Shown: positions 1 to 7,571 of the stretch, one piece after another
Layout of the letters: each line of letters starts with the position of its first letter
Numbering within the stretch: the first letter of the stretch is position 1
From: Pseudogracilibacillus sp037071985
GTDB lineage: Bacteria; Bacillota; Bacilli; Bacillales; Amphibacillaceae
Direction: 5' to 3'
Length of the DNA stretch: 64,000 nucleotides
Assembly (NCBI RefSeq): GCF_037071985.1
Contig: NZ_JAXHDF010000002.1
Location: 186,001-250,000 of the forward strand
Program-made: the position numbers and the translations under genes
Notes under the pieces: generated by a model
The model's input: only the letters and a program-made list of their open reading frames with translations
Told to the model about the DNA's origin: nothing
The model's database searches: none

Positions 1-454
1 TCCATTCATCACGATAATCTTTTCTGGATAAAGAAAAGAATTGCTCATAGGGCTTAACGTCGATATTTTTCTCACGAAGTTTACGCCTTAGAAAACGATG
101 ATCTCTTTTAGGTGTACCAATAATATAGCCTTCGATTAGTAGTTCTTGTGTAATTTCTTTTTTATTTCTAGCTAAGGCAAGTTCACCAATTTTACTTGCT
201 ATAGTTTGTTTAGCAACATCCCTGAATATTTCCGGAACAGGAGAAACGAATTCGTTAAGTAACTTAATTTCATCCTCTTTCCACATATGTTTTGTTTTTT
301 CAATATAGTAACGTTGCCAATCCATTTCCGATTTGCCATCTTCTTTTGGTAGCTGTTTTAAAAACTTGCGAAACATGAAAAATCCTCCTATGCCTAGAAG
401 GGTAATTAATAAGAAGCCCCAAAAAATAATAAAGTAATCCATTATGATTCCCAT
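1..454 (-). CDS. yneK: YneK-like DUF2621 protein (3' end off the window)
   Basis: The frame is open on the minus strand from an ATG at 454 to the left edge, giving 151 residues without a stop, so the C-terminus is missing. AAGGAAG lies six bases before this ATG; a second in-frame ATG at 442 has no better site. The N-terminus is one hydrophobic segment (about residues 5-27). It is followed by a soluble region with FRKFLKQLPKEDGKS, DWQRYY and a charged segment with GYIIGTPKRDHRFL, which matches my memory of the DUF2621/YneK family. The biochemical role is unknown; a membrane-anchored sporulation-associated protein is inference. In B. subtilis yneK also lies close to citB, which supports the call. 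Confidence 0.75.
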   Translation of the reverse strand, partial: MGIIMDYFIIFWGFLLITLLGIGGFFMFRKFLKQLPKEDGKSEMDWQRYYIEKTKHMWKEDEIKLLNEFVSPVPEIFRDVAKQTIASKIGELALARNKKEITQELLIEGYIIGTPKRDHRFLRRKLREKNIDVKPYEQFFSLSRKDYRDEW

Positions 455-721
455 CTTTATCTTCCTTTTACATAATAATTGTTAAAAAATGTAACAAATA
501 TGAAGATTACCATTTCATTTTTTTAATCTGAATGGTAATATAAAAATATAATATGATTTATTTTGAATACTTCCAATATTCACGAAAATAATCCAGAGAA
601 ATAGATAATTCTCCATCGTTATTACAATTATAGACATTAATAGTCATACATACAAGCAACTAAACATAGAGATAGAGATATATGTTATTTTCTAAAGCTT
701 ATGGTAAGGGGATGTGGAAAA

Positions 722-1801
722 ATGGTTAGTGATTCAGATGTATTAGAGCAATATGAAACACATAACATGATGTTTCCAACTGAGATAATGAATTGGTACT
801 ATGCAAACGACAAAGATTCAATTGTTGTGATTTGGAATAAGAAGAATGAAATCATTTACGTTTCCCAACTAATTGAACAATATTTTGTCAAGCGTGTAAG
901 TGACGTAATAGGTAAGCAATGGACTAGTCTTATGCCTAAAGAGCAGGTCACATTGATACAAAATCATTTTAAAGAAGGGAATGACCAACTGCACATACCA
1001 AACATCGTCTTACATTCCAGTCAAAGGAAACCTTACTTTTTTAACGGAATTGTTGATAAGCTTGCCATTGAAGGAGAATGTTATTATATATGTAAATTAA
1101 AGAATATTACTTATATCAATGAATTAAAACAAGTCTTGCTAGATTCAGAAAAATTAATACTTGCAGGACAATTATCAGCTGGTTTAGTTCACGAAATCCG
1201 TAATCCGCTGACATCCTTAAAAGGATTTCTGCAATTAGTACAGGCGGGTGTTCAACAAAAAGAAGAATATTATAAAGTAATGATAGGGGAAATAGAAAAG
1301 TTAGAGAAAATTACGTCCGAACTGCTTCATATGGCAAAACCATTCAAAAGTAAAAAAAGAACGGAACACGTTAACAAGATGATCGATGACGTATTATTTA
1401 TTATGAGTACCCAAACTAATATGAGAAACGTACATTTTAAACTAGATTTGGAAGAAGATTTTACAACTAATTGTAATGCATCTCAAATCAAACAAGTCTT
1501 AATAAATTTAATTAAAAACGGTGCAGAAGCGATGCAAAATGAAGGGAATATTACGATTCGATCCCGAATGGAAAATAATTATGTAGCCATTGATATATCA
1601 GATGAAGGTCAAGGAGTTCCAGATGACATGCTTGAACAAATTAAAAATCCTTTTTTTACTACTAAACAAGATGGAACAGGTCTTGGATTAGTAATTACTC
1701 ACCATATTCTTGATATACATCAAGGGATGTTAAATGTAACATCTAGTCAGGACAAAGGGACGACATTTACTATTTTCCTTCCATCAATAAATGATAAATA
1801 A
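722..1801 (+). CDS. PAS-domain sensor histidine kinase, sporulation-kinase-like
   Basis: This 359-residue soluble kinase has an N-terminal PAS-like region (about 25-130), a HisKA dimerisation helix with the phospho-accepting histidine at 157 in LVHEIRNPLTSLKG, and an HATPase_c domain. The ATPase shows an N box (NLIKNGAEAM, 262-271), G1 (DEGQGVP, 294-300) and G2 (GTGLGL, 318-323). I chose the ATG at 722 because TAAGGGGA precedes it; an upstream ATG at 701 has no ribosome site. There are no membrane spans, so it probably senses a cytoplasmic signal. No response regulator gene is adjacent, as for orphan kinases feeding Spo0F/Spo0A. It sits where B. subtilis has small spore genes (cotM, sspP, sspO) between yneK and citB. 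A sporulation role is inference. Confidence 0.85.
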   Translation: MVSDSDVLEQYETHNMMFPTEIMNWYYANDKDSIVVIWNKKNEIIYVSQLIEQYFVKRVSDVIGKQWTSLMPKEQVTLIQNHFKEGNDQLHIPNIVLHSSQRKPYFFNGIVDKLAIEGECYYICKLKNITYINELKQVLLDSEKLILAGQLSAGLVHEIRNPLTSLKGFLQLVQAGVQQKEEYYKVMIGEIEKLEKITSELLHMAKPFKSKKRTEHVNKMIDDVLFIMSTQTNMRNVHFKLDLEEDFTTNCNASQIKQVLINLIKNGAEAMQNEGNITIRSRMENNYVAIDISDEGQGVPDDMLEQIKNPFFTTKQDGTGLGLVITHHILDIHQGMLNVTSSQDKGTTFTIFLPSINDK

Positions 1802-1829
1802 CTTTTTCTTTTACGATACCACTTTTAAT

Positions 1830-1844
1830 ATAAGATTTTTTTAT
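1830..1844 (+). promoter_or_regulatory. CcpC-type dyad upstream of aconitase
   Basis: An exact ATAA-N7-TTAT dyad lies just upstream of the candidate aconitase promoter. This is the consensus described for CcpC, the citrate-responsive repressor of citB and citZ in B. subtilis. A further ATAA half-site overlaps the -10 box (1872-1875). The motif is short and the DNA AT-rich, so chance occurrence is possible. Confidence 0.5.
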
Positions 1845-1847
1845 CCA

Positions 1848-1876
1848 TTCAAATAAGTTATTAATATATCTATAAT
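1848..1876 (+). promoter_or_regulatory. Candidate sigma-A promoter of aconitase gene
   Basis: TTCAAA at 1848-1853 and a perfect TATAAT at 1871-1876 are separated by 17 bp. Transcription would start near 1883 and give a leader of about 130 nt before the aconitase start. The leader contains the 1949-1982 hairpin. Confidence 0.5.
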
Positions 1877-1948
1877 CTTCCTAAACATTTGTTTTCTAAC
1901 CCTCTTTCGTATAAACTATTATTGAAAAGGGTATGTGTAACTCCCTTT

Positions 1949-1982
1949 AGATTACTATTTATGTTCGCAAAAATAGTAATCT
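1949..1982 (+). promoter_or_regulatory. 12-bp perfect stem-loop in aconitase leader
   Basis: AGATTACTATTT (1949-1960) and AAATAGTAATCT (1971-1982) form a perfect 12-bp stem with a 10-nt loop, ending 32 nt before the aconitase start codon. It is followed by only a short T run, so it could be a weak terminator for the upstream kinase gene or a structured element of the citB leader. Confidence 0.6.
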
Positions 1983-2014
1983 TTTATTGATGTAGGAAAG
2001 GGGCATAATAGTTT

Positions 2015-4726
2015 ATGAGTAATAAACAAGCGTTTCGTTCAAAGAAAAGTTTTGAACTAAATGGCAAAAAGTATAATTACTATGATTTAAAAGCAATTGA
2101 AGATGCAAAATTAGGTAATGTAAAGCGCCTACCATTCTCCATTCGTGTATTGTTAGAATCAGTTATTCGCCAATACGACGGAAGAGTAATTAAAGATGAA
2201 CATGTAGAGGGGCTTGCAAATTGGGGAACAAAAAAAGGGGCAAACACAGACGTTCCTTTTAAACCATCCCGTGTTATTTTACAAGACTTCACAGGTGTAC
2301 CTGCAGTTGTTGACTTAGCATCTTTACGTAAAGCTATGGTTGATATGGGTGGAGATCCTGACAAAATTAACCCAGAAGTTCCTGTTGATCTAGTAATTGA
2401 CCACTCTGTACAAGTAGACCAATATGGTTCTGAAAATGCTTTACAAGCAAATATGGAATTAGAATTTGAAAGAAATGCTGAACGTTACCAGTTCTTACAT
2501 TGGGCACAGAAAGCATTTAAAAACTATCGTGCGGTACCACCAGCTACAGGTATTGTTCACCAAGTTAACTTGGAATATTTAGCTGATGTTGTTCACGCGA
2601 ATCAAAATGAAGAAGGCAGTTATGATTCTTTCCCTGATACATTAGTAGGAACGGATTCCCACACACCGATGGTTAACGGTCTTGGTGTACTAGGTTGGGG
2701 TGTAGGTGGAATTGAAGCTGAAGCAGGAATGCTTGGTCAACCATCTTATTTCCCATCTCCTGAAGTAATTGGGGTTAAGTTCACCGGTAGTTTCCCTGAA
2801 GGTACAACTGCAACGGACTTAGCGCTAACAGTAACGGAAACACTACGTAATAAAAATGTAGTTGGTAAGTTTGTTGAGTATTTCGGACCTGGATTAAAGG
2901 ATATGCCTTTAGCAGATCGGGCAACAATTTCTAACATGGCTCCAGAATACGGTGCAACATGTGGTTTCTTCCCAATTGATGAAGAATCATTAAACTACTT
3001 ACGTTTAACTGGACGCGACGAAGAGAAAATTGCATTAGTTGAAAAATACTGTAAAGAAAATAACTTATGGTACTCATCGGAAGACGGTGACCCAGAATAT
3101 ACAGAAGTCGTTGAAATTGACCTATCTAAATTGGTACCAAACCTTGCAGGACCTAAACGTCCACAAGACAGAATTCCATTAACAGATATGCAAAAAGAAT
3201 TTAGAAAAGCAGTTACAGCTCCAAATGGTAACCAAGGCTTTGGATTAGATAAATCTGAATTCGATAAAGAAGCTGTTGTAAAGCACCCTAACGGCGAAAC
3301 ATCCGTGATGAAAGCTGGAGCTGTTACAATTGCTGCAATAACTTCATGTACAAACACATCTAACCCATACGTTATGTTAGGTGCAGGGTTATTGGCGAAA
3401 AATGCTGTTGAAAAAGGACTTAATGTCCCAGCTTATGTAAAAACATCATTAGCGCCTGGTTCTACTGTAGTTACTCGCTACTTGGATGATTCTGGTTTAT
3501 CTAAATATTTAGATCATTTAGGATTTAACACTGTTGGTTATGGATGTACAACATGTATCGGTAACTCTGGTCCATTACGTGAAGAAATTGAAAAAGCTAT
3601 TATAGATACTGATCTAACTGTTGCATCTGTACTTTCCGGTAACCGTAACTTTGAAGGTAGAATTCACCCTCTAACTAAAGCGAATTATTTAGCATCACCA
3701 CCACTAGTTGTAGCATACGCACTAGCTGGAACGGTTGATACTGATTTGAATAAGGATCCAATCGGAAAAGACAAAGACGGCAATGATATTTACCTAAAAG
3801 ATATCTGGCCATCAATGGATGATATTAAAGCAGTAGTAAATGATGTAGTAAATCCAGAAATCTTCCGCTCCGAATATGATAATTTATTCGAGTCAAATGA
3901 TAAATGGAATGCAATTGAAACGACAGATGAACCGTTATACGAATGGTCAGACGAATCGACATACATTCAGAACCCACCATTCTTTGAAGGTTTATCAAAA
4001 GAGGCTGGAACAATCGATCCATTAAATAACTTACGTGTACTTGGATATTTCGGTGATTCGATTACAACAGACCATATTTCCCCTGCAGGAGCAATTGCGA
4101 AAGATATGCCAGCAGGAAAGTATCTACAAGAAAAAGGAGTAACTCCACGTTACTTTAACTCATATGGTTCTCGTCGAGGAAACCATGAAGTGATGATGCG
4201 CGGTACATTCGCAAACATCCGTATTAGAAACAAAATTGCTCCTGGTACAGAAGGTGGATATACAACTTACTGGCCATCAGGTGAAATTATGCCTATTTAT
4301 GATGCGGCGATGAAATATAAAGAAGAAGATACTGGTTTAGTCATTCTTGGTGGAAAAGATTATGGTATGGGATCTTCTCGTGACTGGGCTGCAAAAGGAT
4401 CCAATTTATTAGGGGTTAAAGCAGTAATTGCAGAAAGTTATGAAAGAATCCACCGTTCAAACCTTGTAATGATGGGTGTGCTTCCTTTAGTATTTGAAAA
4501 AGGGCAAAGTGCTGAAAAACTAGGTTTAACAGGTAAAGAAGCACTTAATATTAAAATTGATGAATCAGTTAAACCAAATGATACAGTTGAAGTAGTTGCT
4601 ACAGACGAAGAAGGAAAAGAAACTAAGTTTAATGTCGTTGTTCGTTTCGATAGTGAAGTTGAAATGGACTACTATCGTCATGGCGGTATTTTACAAATGG
4701 TTTTACGCCAAAGAATGGCTCAATAA
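2015..4726 (+). CDS. acnA: Aconitate hydratase (AcnA/CitB)
   Basis: The 903-residue protein is the normal size for bacterial AcnA/CitB. It converts citrate to isocitrate in the TCA cycle and binds a [4Fe-4S] cluster. The cluster cysteines are visible at 445 (SCTNTSNP) and at 511 and 514 (CTTCIGNSG). The C-terminal swivel domain has DSITTDHISPAGAI and GGKDYGMGSSRDWAAKG. AAAGGGG precedes the ATG. B. subtilis aconitase without its cluster binds RNA, so the leader hairpin here deserves attention. A CcpC-like dyad suggests citrate control. The gene is followed by its own strong terminator and is probably monocistronic. Confidence 0.98.
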   Translation: MSNKQAFRSKKSFELNGKKYNYYDLKAIEDAKLGNVKRLPFSIRVLLESVIRQYDGRVIKDEHVEGLANWGTKKGANTDVPFKPSRVILQDFTGVPAVVDLASLRKAMVDMGGDPDKINPEVPVDLVIDHSVQVDQYGSENALQANMELEFERNAERYQFLHWAQKAFKNYRAVPPATGIVHQVNLEYLADVVHANQNEEGSYDSFPDTLVGTDSHTPMVNGLGVLGWGVGGIEAEAGMLGQPSYFPSPEVIGVKFTGSFPEGTTATDLALTVTETLRNKNVVGKFVEYFGPGLKDMPLADRATISNMAPEYGATCGFFPIDEESLNYLRLTGRDEEKIALVEKYCKENNLWYSSEDGDPEYTEVVEIDLSKLVPNLAGPKRPQDRIPLTDMQKEFRKAVTAPNGNQGFGLDKSEFDKEAVVKHPNGETSVMKAGAVTIAAITSCTNTSNPYVMLGAGLLAKNAVEKGLNVPAYVKTSLAPGSTVVTRYLDDSGLSKYLDHLGFNTVGYGCTTCIGNSGPLREEIEKAIIDTDLTVASVLSGNRNFEGRIHPLTKANYLASPPLVVAYALAGTVDTDLNKDPIGKDKDGNDIYLKDIWPSMDDIKAVVNDVVNPEIFRSEYDNLFESNDKWNAIETTDEPLYEWSDESTYIQNPPFFEGLSKEAGTIDPLNNLRVLGYFGDSITTDHISPAGAIAKDMPAGKYLQEKGVTPRYFNSYGSRRGNHEVMMRGTFANIRIRNKIAPGTEGGYTTYWPSGEIMPIYDAAMKYKEEDTGLVILGGKDYGMGSSRDWAAKGSNLLGVKAVIAESYERIHRSNLVMMGVLPLVFEKGQSAEKLGLTGKEALNIKIDESVKPNDTVEVVATDEEGKETKFNVVVRFDSEVEMDYYRHGGILQMVLRQRMAQ

Positions 4727-4738
4727 TTTCGTTTGATG

Positions 4739-4780
4739 ACACCATATAATGAGAAATAACTCATTATATGGTGTTTTTTT
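4739..4780 (+). terminator. Intrinsic terminator after aconitase
   Basis: A perfect 15-bp stem (ACACCATATAATGAG at 4739-4753 and its complement at 4760-4774) with a 6-nt loop is followed by six T residues. Confidence 0.95.
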
Positions 4781-4783
4781 CAT

Positions 4784-4812
4784 GCATAATTATTTATTAA
4801 GTTGAGATGCTA
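4784..4812 (+). promoter_or_regulatory. Candidate sigma-G promoter of tlp
   Basis: GCATA at 4784-4788 fits the sigma-G -35 pattern GYATR. After 17 bp, GATGCTA at 4806-4812 fits CATNNTA with one mismatch. tlp is a forespore (sigma-G) gene in B. subtilis, which is why this match is worth recording. Confidence 0.4.
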
Positions 4813-4848
4813 TACATAATTAAATTTTCTAATAGGAGTGATCTTTAT

Positions 4849-5079
4849 ATGGAAAGGTATCAAAATGAACCAAAACCGGATGATCGTAGTGATAATGTAG
4901 AAAAACTACAGGATATGGTTCAAGATACGATTGAAAATTATAGAGAAGCAGAAGAACGAATGGAAAATGCACCAGAACATGAAAAGAAAGAAATAAGCGA
5001 AAAGAACGAACGGCGTAAGGAATCTATTGAAGGTTTTCGTGACGAAATAAAAGATGAGCATAGGAATCAAATGCACTAA
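4849..5079 (+). CDS. tlp: Small acid-soluble spore protein Tlp
   Basis: This is a 76-residue, highly charged, probably helical protein. Its start (MERYQNEPKPDDRSDNVEKL) and its body rich in E, K, R and N match the thioredoxin-like spore protein Tlp family. The ATG at 4849 is preceded by AGGAGTG; an in-frame ATG 42 bp upstream lacks a site and would add an unrelated extension. In B. subtilis tlp lies between citB/yneN and yneP, the same context as here. It is expected in the forespore; the exact function is not established. The gene shows that the organism, or its recent ancestor, forms endospores. Confidence 0.9.
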   Translation: MERYQNEPKPDDRSDNVEKLQDMVQDTIENYREAEERMENAPEHEKKEISEKNERRKESIEGFRDEIKDEHRNQMH

Positions 5080-5120
5080 AAAAATTCAGTGATCCCAGTA
5101 AAATTATATATCGTTTAATA

Positions 5121-5164
5121 AAAATCGTTGAAATGGTCTCTTTGAGAAACCTTCAACGATTTTT
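5121..5164 (+). terminator. Terminator after tlp
   Basis: AAAATCGTTGAA at 5121-5132 pairs with TTCAACGATTTT at 5152-5163, with an inner imperfect helix between. A T-rich tail follows. It may act in both directions. Confidence 0.85.
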
Positions 5165-5247
5165 ATTCTTTACATACAGACTCTTATTTAATTTGCTACA
5201 TTATGTTAAACTATTGCATGTATAAGAAGTATTGGAGGAGTAATAAA

Positions 5248-5673
5248 ATGAAAAGCAATGTTACAGAGATTGACGTCAGATATGCAGAAACTGACCAGAT
5301 GGGTGTAGTACATCATGCTAATTATTTGGTATGGTTCGAAGTAGGTCGAACAAATTTTATTAAACAAATCGGACTTAATTATGCCGAAATGGAAGCAGGC
5401 GAAGTAGTTTCTCCTGTAGTAGATGTTGAACTTTCTTATAAAAAACCAGCAAAATATGGAGATACTGTTCTTATTAAAACATGGCTAGAAAAATATGATG
5501 GTGTTCGAACTACATATGGGTATCACGTCCTTGATGCAAATGAAAACATACTTGTTACAGGCTCAACAGTTCATGTAGTAGTGAACAAACATACTTTTAG
5601 ACCCGTTTTATTACGAAAGACTCATCCAGAGTGGCATGCGATCTACATGAGCTTAGTAAATGAGGGAAAATAA
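5248..5673 (+). CDS. yneP: YneP acyl-CoA thioesterase (4HBT hotdog fold)
   Basis: The 141-residue protein is a single hotdog domain. It has the 4HBT signature YAETDQMGVVHHANYLVWFEVGRT near the N-terminus, including the acidic catalytic Asp of the DQMGVVHH motif. The family hydrolyses acyl-CoA thioesters; the substrate here cannot be read. GGAGGAG precedes the ATG at 5248, which is preferred over an upstream in-frame ATG at 5203 without a site. Its stop overlaps the start of the next gene (TAATG), so the two are translationally coupled, as in B. subtilis yneP-yneQ. Confidence 0.9.
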   Translation: MKSNVTEIDVRYAETDQMGVVHHANYLVWFEVGRTNFIKQIGLNYAEMEAGEVVSPVVDVELSYKKPAKYGDTVLIKTWLEKYDGVRTTYGYHVLDANENILVTGSTVHVVVNKHTFRPVLLRKTHPEWHAIYMSLVNEGK

Positions 5674-5972
5674 TGGCTTTCGGTATTAATCGCCAAGAAC
5701 TTAGACAATGGCAACAACTAGTACTTGATGGAGAAATTGCTTTTTTAACTCATTATTGGCAGGATGAACGTTTCCCTGGCTGTTTTACAGTAACAAAGGT
5801 AGGATGCATCGATATAGATAAATTATCGAAATGGGGAAGGCAATATGAGTTGCAAATCAAATGGGTGCATCAAAGAGATAAGTATCCTCATTTTGATCTT
5901 TTCGGAAATAAACAAAAAGAGATTTTAAAAAAAGAAGGCTTGGTAAATCACATCCAACGGTTTAATCTTTAA
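5673..5972 (+). CDS. yneQ: YneQ-like conserved hypothetical protein
   Basis: The 99-residue protein has no recognised catalytic motif. It is basic and aromatic-rich (RQELRQWQQL, FLTHYWQDERFPGCF, KWGRQYELQIKWVHQ). Length and position directly after yneP match B. subtilis YneQ, itself uncharacterised. The start codon overlaps the yneP stop by one base, so it is expected to be co-translated with the thioesterase. Nothing in the sequence supports a function. Confidence 0.8.
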   Translation: MAFGINRQELRQWQQLVLDGEIAFLTHYWQDERFPGCFTVTKVGCIDIDKLSKWGRQYELQIKWVHQRDKYPHFDLFGNKQKEILKKEGLVNHIQRFNL

Positions 5973-6155
5973 CTCAACTTTGGCAGCGAGAAATAGATAA
6001 ATAAACCTTGGTAGTATTGGGAAGTTTAGAGATTCACTTCCTTAGTTGTATTTTCAATTAACTGGTTGTTAGAATATTCTAATATACTTGATCTTCGCAT
6101 TTGATATAAACTGTGCATTACTCCATCAACTTTATTAATTTCCAGAAGTCGCTTC

Positions 6156-6399
6156 GGAAAAATACTTCGCTTTCAACACAGGCATAAGAGCGGCATCAGT
6201 TCAAGCAACGCTACACTTGCTTTCACTGTGTCTTCTTTACCGAAGGCACGGCGATCTGCTTCTGTAGCTTCTCGTTAACGAGAAGCTACAGGGATCTTCC
6301 GACGTACAGGATGTACTAGTGCAGACGTTGCCACAGGACGTGACGTACTTAGTCTGTGTTCCCCTGTTGCTATTCCTGCAGGAGTCTTCGTATTTTTCC
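6156..6399 (-). repeat. MITE-like repeat with terminal inverted repeats and central palindrome
   Basis: The 244-bp GC-rich element is bounded by a perfect 10-bp inverted repeat: GGAAAAATAC at 6156-6165 and its complement at 6390-6399. At its centre lies a perfect 30-bp palindrome (6262-6291; half-site CTGTAGCTTCTCGTT). Read on the minus strand it begins with a GACTCCTGCAGGAATAGC block (from 6386) that matches the repeat at 6812-6925 with two mismatches in 23. There is no open frame. The architecture suggests a non-autonomous mobile element or an RNA-structured repeat. Confidence 0.65.
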
Positions 6400-6472
6400 T
6401 ACGCTAGCATGTAAATTTATTCAATAGAAAGAAAGTCGGCTCCTATATTCAGTCAATAGTTACCATCCTAGC

Positions 6473-6522
6473 AGAGGAAATATGTGAAGACTCATATGGG
6501 AGCATAGTGAGGACACTGAAAA
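6473..6522 (+). repeat. Degenerate partial copy of the GACTCCTGCGGGA repeat
   Basis: The stretch GTGAAGACTCATATGGGAGC and its continuation resembles the GAAGACTCCTGCGGGAGC core of the common Bacillaceae repeat, with several substitutions. It is called only because two clearer copies flank it. Confidence 0.35.
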
Positions 6523-6676
6523 ACATATTTTGGAAAATTATTTTCCCACTTTATATAGTAAATTAGATAAAAAACTGTATGTTAATCCCACTCGGACGAT
6601 TATTACTTAAAATATGAGAATCGATTTTCATTTGATTCAAAAGTTGATAGTTTTTTCAGCACTTCGAGCATAGGCC

Positions 6677-6753
6677 TAGATGAGACTACGCAGGTTCATA
6701 GCACAAGGAGACTCAACATCCGTTCATGGAGAGCGAAACATAGTTCCTTCGCT
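6677..6753 (+). repeat. Second degenerate copy of the same repeat family
   Basis: GACTACGCAGGTTCATAGCA, then a CAACATCC-like segment and GAGAGCGAAACATAGTTCC, follows the order of blocks in the intact repeat (GACTCCTGCGGGA..AGCA, GAAGATCC, GGAAAGCGAA) but is eroded. This is a weak call. Confidence 0.3.
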
Positions 6754-6804
6754 TGGATTCGTTTTCTGCTATACAAATAAATTTTTCTGTTTAGATAGTT
6801 GATT

Positions 6805-6925
6805 GAAGCAGAGGGCAATCGACTCCTGCGGGAAAAGCAACAGCTGAAGATCCCGCAGAAAGCGGTTTTTGCTTCCGAGGAAGCTGAAGCGTTGCCCGCG
6901 GAAAGCGATTGTTCGTAGCGAAAAT
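6805..6925 (+). repeat. Bacillaceae interspersed repeat (GACTCCTGCGGGA type)
   Basis: This GC-rich block in AT-rich DNA contains GACTCCTGCGGGAAAAGC at 6821-6838, GAAGATCCCGCAG, GAGGAAGCTGAAGC and CCCGCGGAAAGCGATTG. These blocks can fold on themselves: CCTGCGGGA pairs with TCCCGCAG, and the outer GGCAATCG pairs with CGATTGTT. I recognise this sequence pattern from spacers of many Bacillus genomes. Function is unknown. Confidence 0.75.
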
Positions 6926-7102
6926 CAACGATGCAGTATCTAAGTTTAGAAGAGGAACTTAAAATAAAATACTGCACAGTTTACGTTTTTTGTGCAAAAC
7001 AGTTTTATCAGGGTAAGGTTGTAAAAATATCAAATGGAAGCATTTTCGAGTTAATCCATATATCTGTTTAAACTCACTTTGTAGGTGCGAAAGTTGAGTC
7101 TA

Positions 7103-7147
7103 TAAGAAAAGAACCACAATTTCTTATTCATAAGAAAATTGTGGTTC
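7103..7147 (-). terminator. Terminator of yneR
   Basis: On the minus strand GAACCACAAT and its complement (7138-7147 and 7111-7120), extended by TTCTTAT pairing, form a long stem followed by TTTTCTTATA. The stem includes the last codons and stop of yneR. Confidence 0.85.
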
Positions 7148-7411
7148 ATTTAATCTTTCATCTAATTTGATCAATAAGTCCTTATCATCAAAATACCAGG
7201 CATCAGATTCCTCAATATAAAATAATATATCATTCACGGTTATAGAGGTGTGAATGTTCATTGGTGATTCCAAATTAACCCCGAGAGAAAAACCAGGTAC
7301 ATTTCCTCCAATTCCTCCATAACGGACAAAAAAGCGTAAAGAAGCGTTATTTTTCAGTTCATATTCTGCTTTATACCATTCAGCTGCTTCGTTAGATATT
7401 ATTATGTCCAT
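7124..7411 (-). CDS. yneR: YneR, HesB/IscA-like iron-sulfur family protein
   Basis: The 95-residue protein matches the YneR branch of the HesB-like fold (FFVRYGGIGGNVPGFSLGVNL, ITVNDILFYIEESDAWYFDD). It has no cysteines, so it lacks the three that A-type Fe-S carriers use. A carrier function is therefore doubtful despite the fold. AGGAGGAATCATTAGC precedes the ATG. The gene keeps its B. subtilis place between yneQ and plsY but is separated from yneQ by the repeat-filled spacer and points the other way. Confidence 0.85.
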   Translation of the reverse strand: MDIIISNEAAEWYKAEYELKNNASLRFFVRYGGIGGNVPGFSLGVNLESPMNIHTSITVNDILFYIEESDAWYFDDKDLLIKLDERLNEPQFSYE

Positions 7412-7571
7412 GCTAATGATTCCTCCTAAGTAATTCTCTAACGAGTATATTTTTACTTATAAGTCTCCATTTTCATAAATATGTGAAGACTTTAGCCATC
7501 CTTAAGATAGAGGCGAAATACTGATTAATTAGTAGATGTAGAAGTTCCTACATTAGCTAATCGCATATCCT

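Larger units (their letters stand above)
5973..7110. other. 1.1-kb gene-free spacer full of interspersed repeats
   Basis: No convincing gene lies here; the minus-strand open frame over 6696-6977 runs through a repeat and has no homologue that I recognise. The stretch holds at least two clear and two decayed copies of GC-rich Bacillaceae interspersed repeats, listed separately. The rest is AT-rich sequence with no features that I can read. Confidence 0.75.

Noticed and set aside
6696..6977. 93-codon minus-strand open frame
   Set aside because: It runs through an interspersed repeat, has odd composition and no ribosome site or family resemblance.
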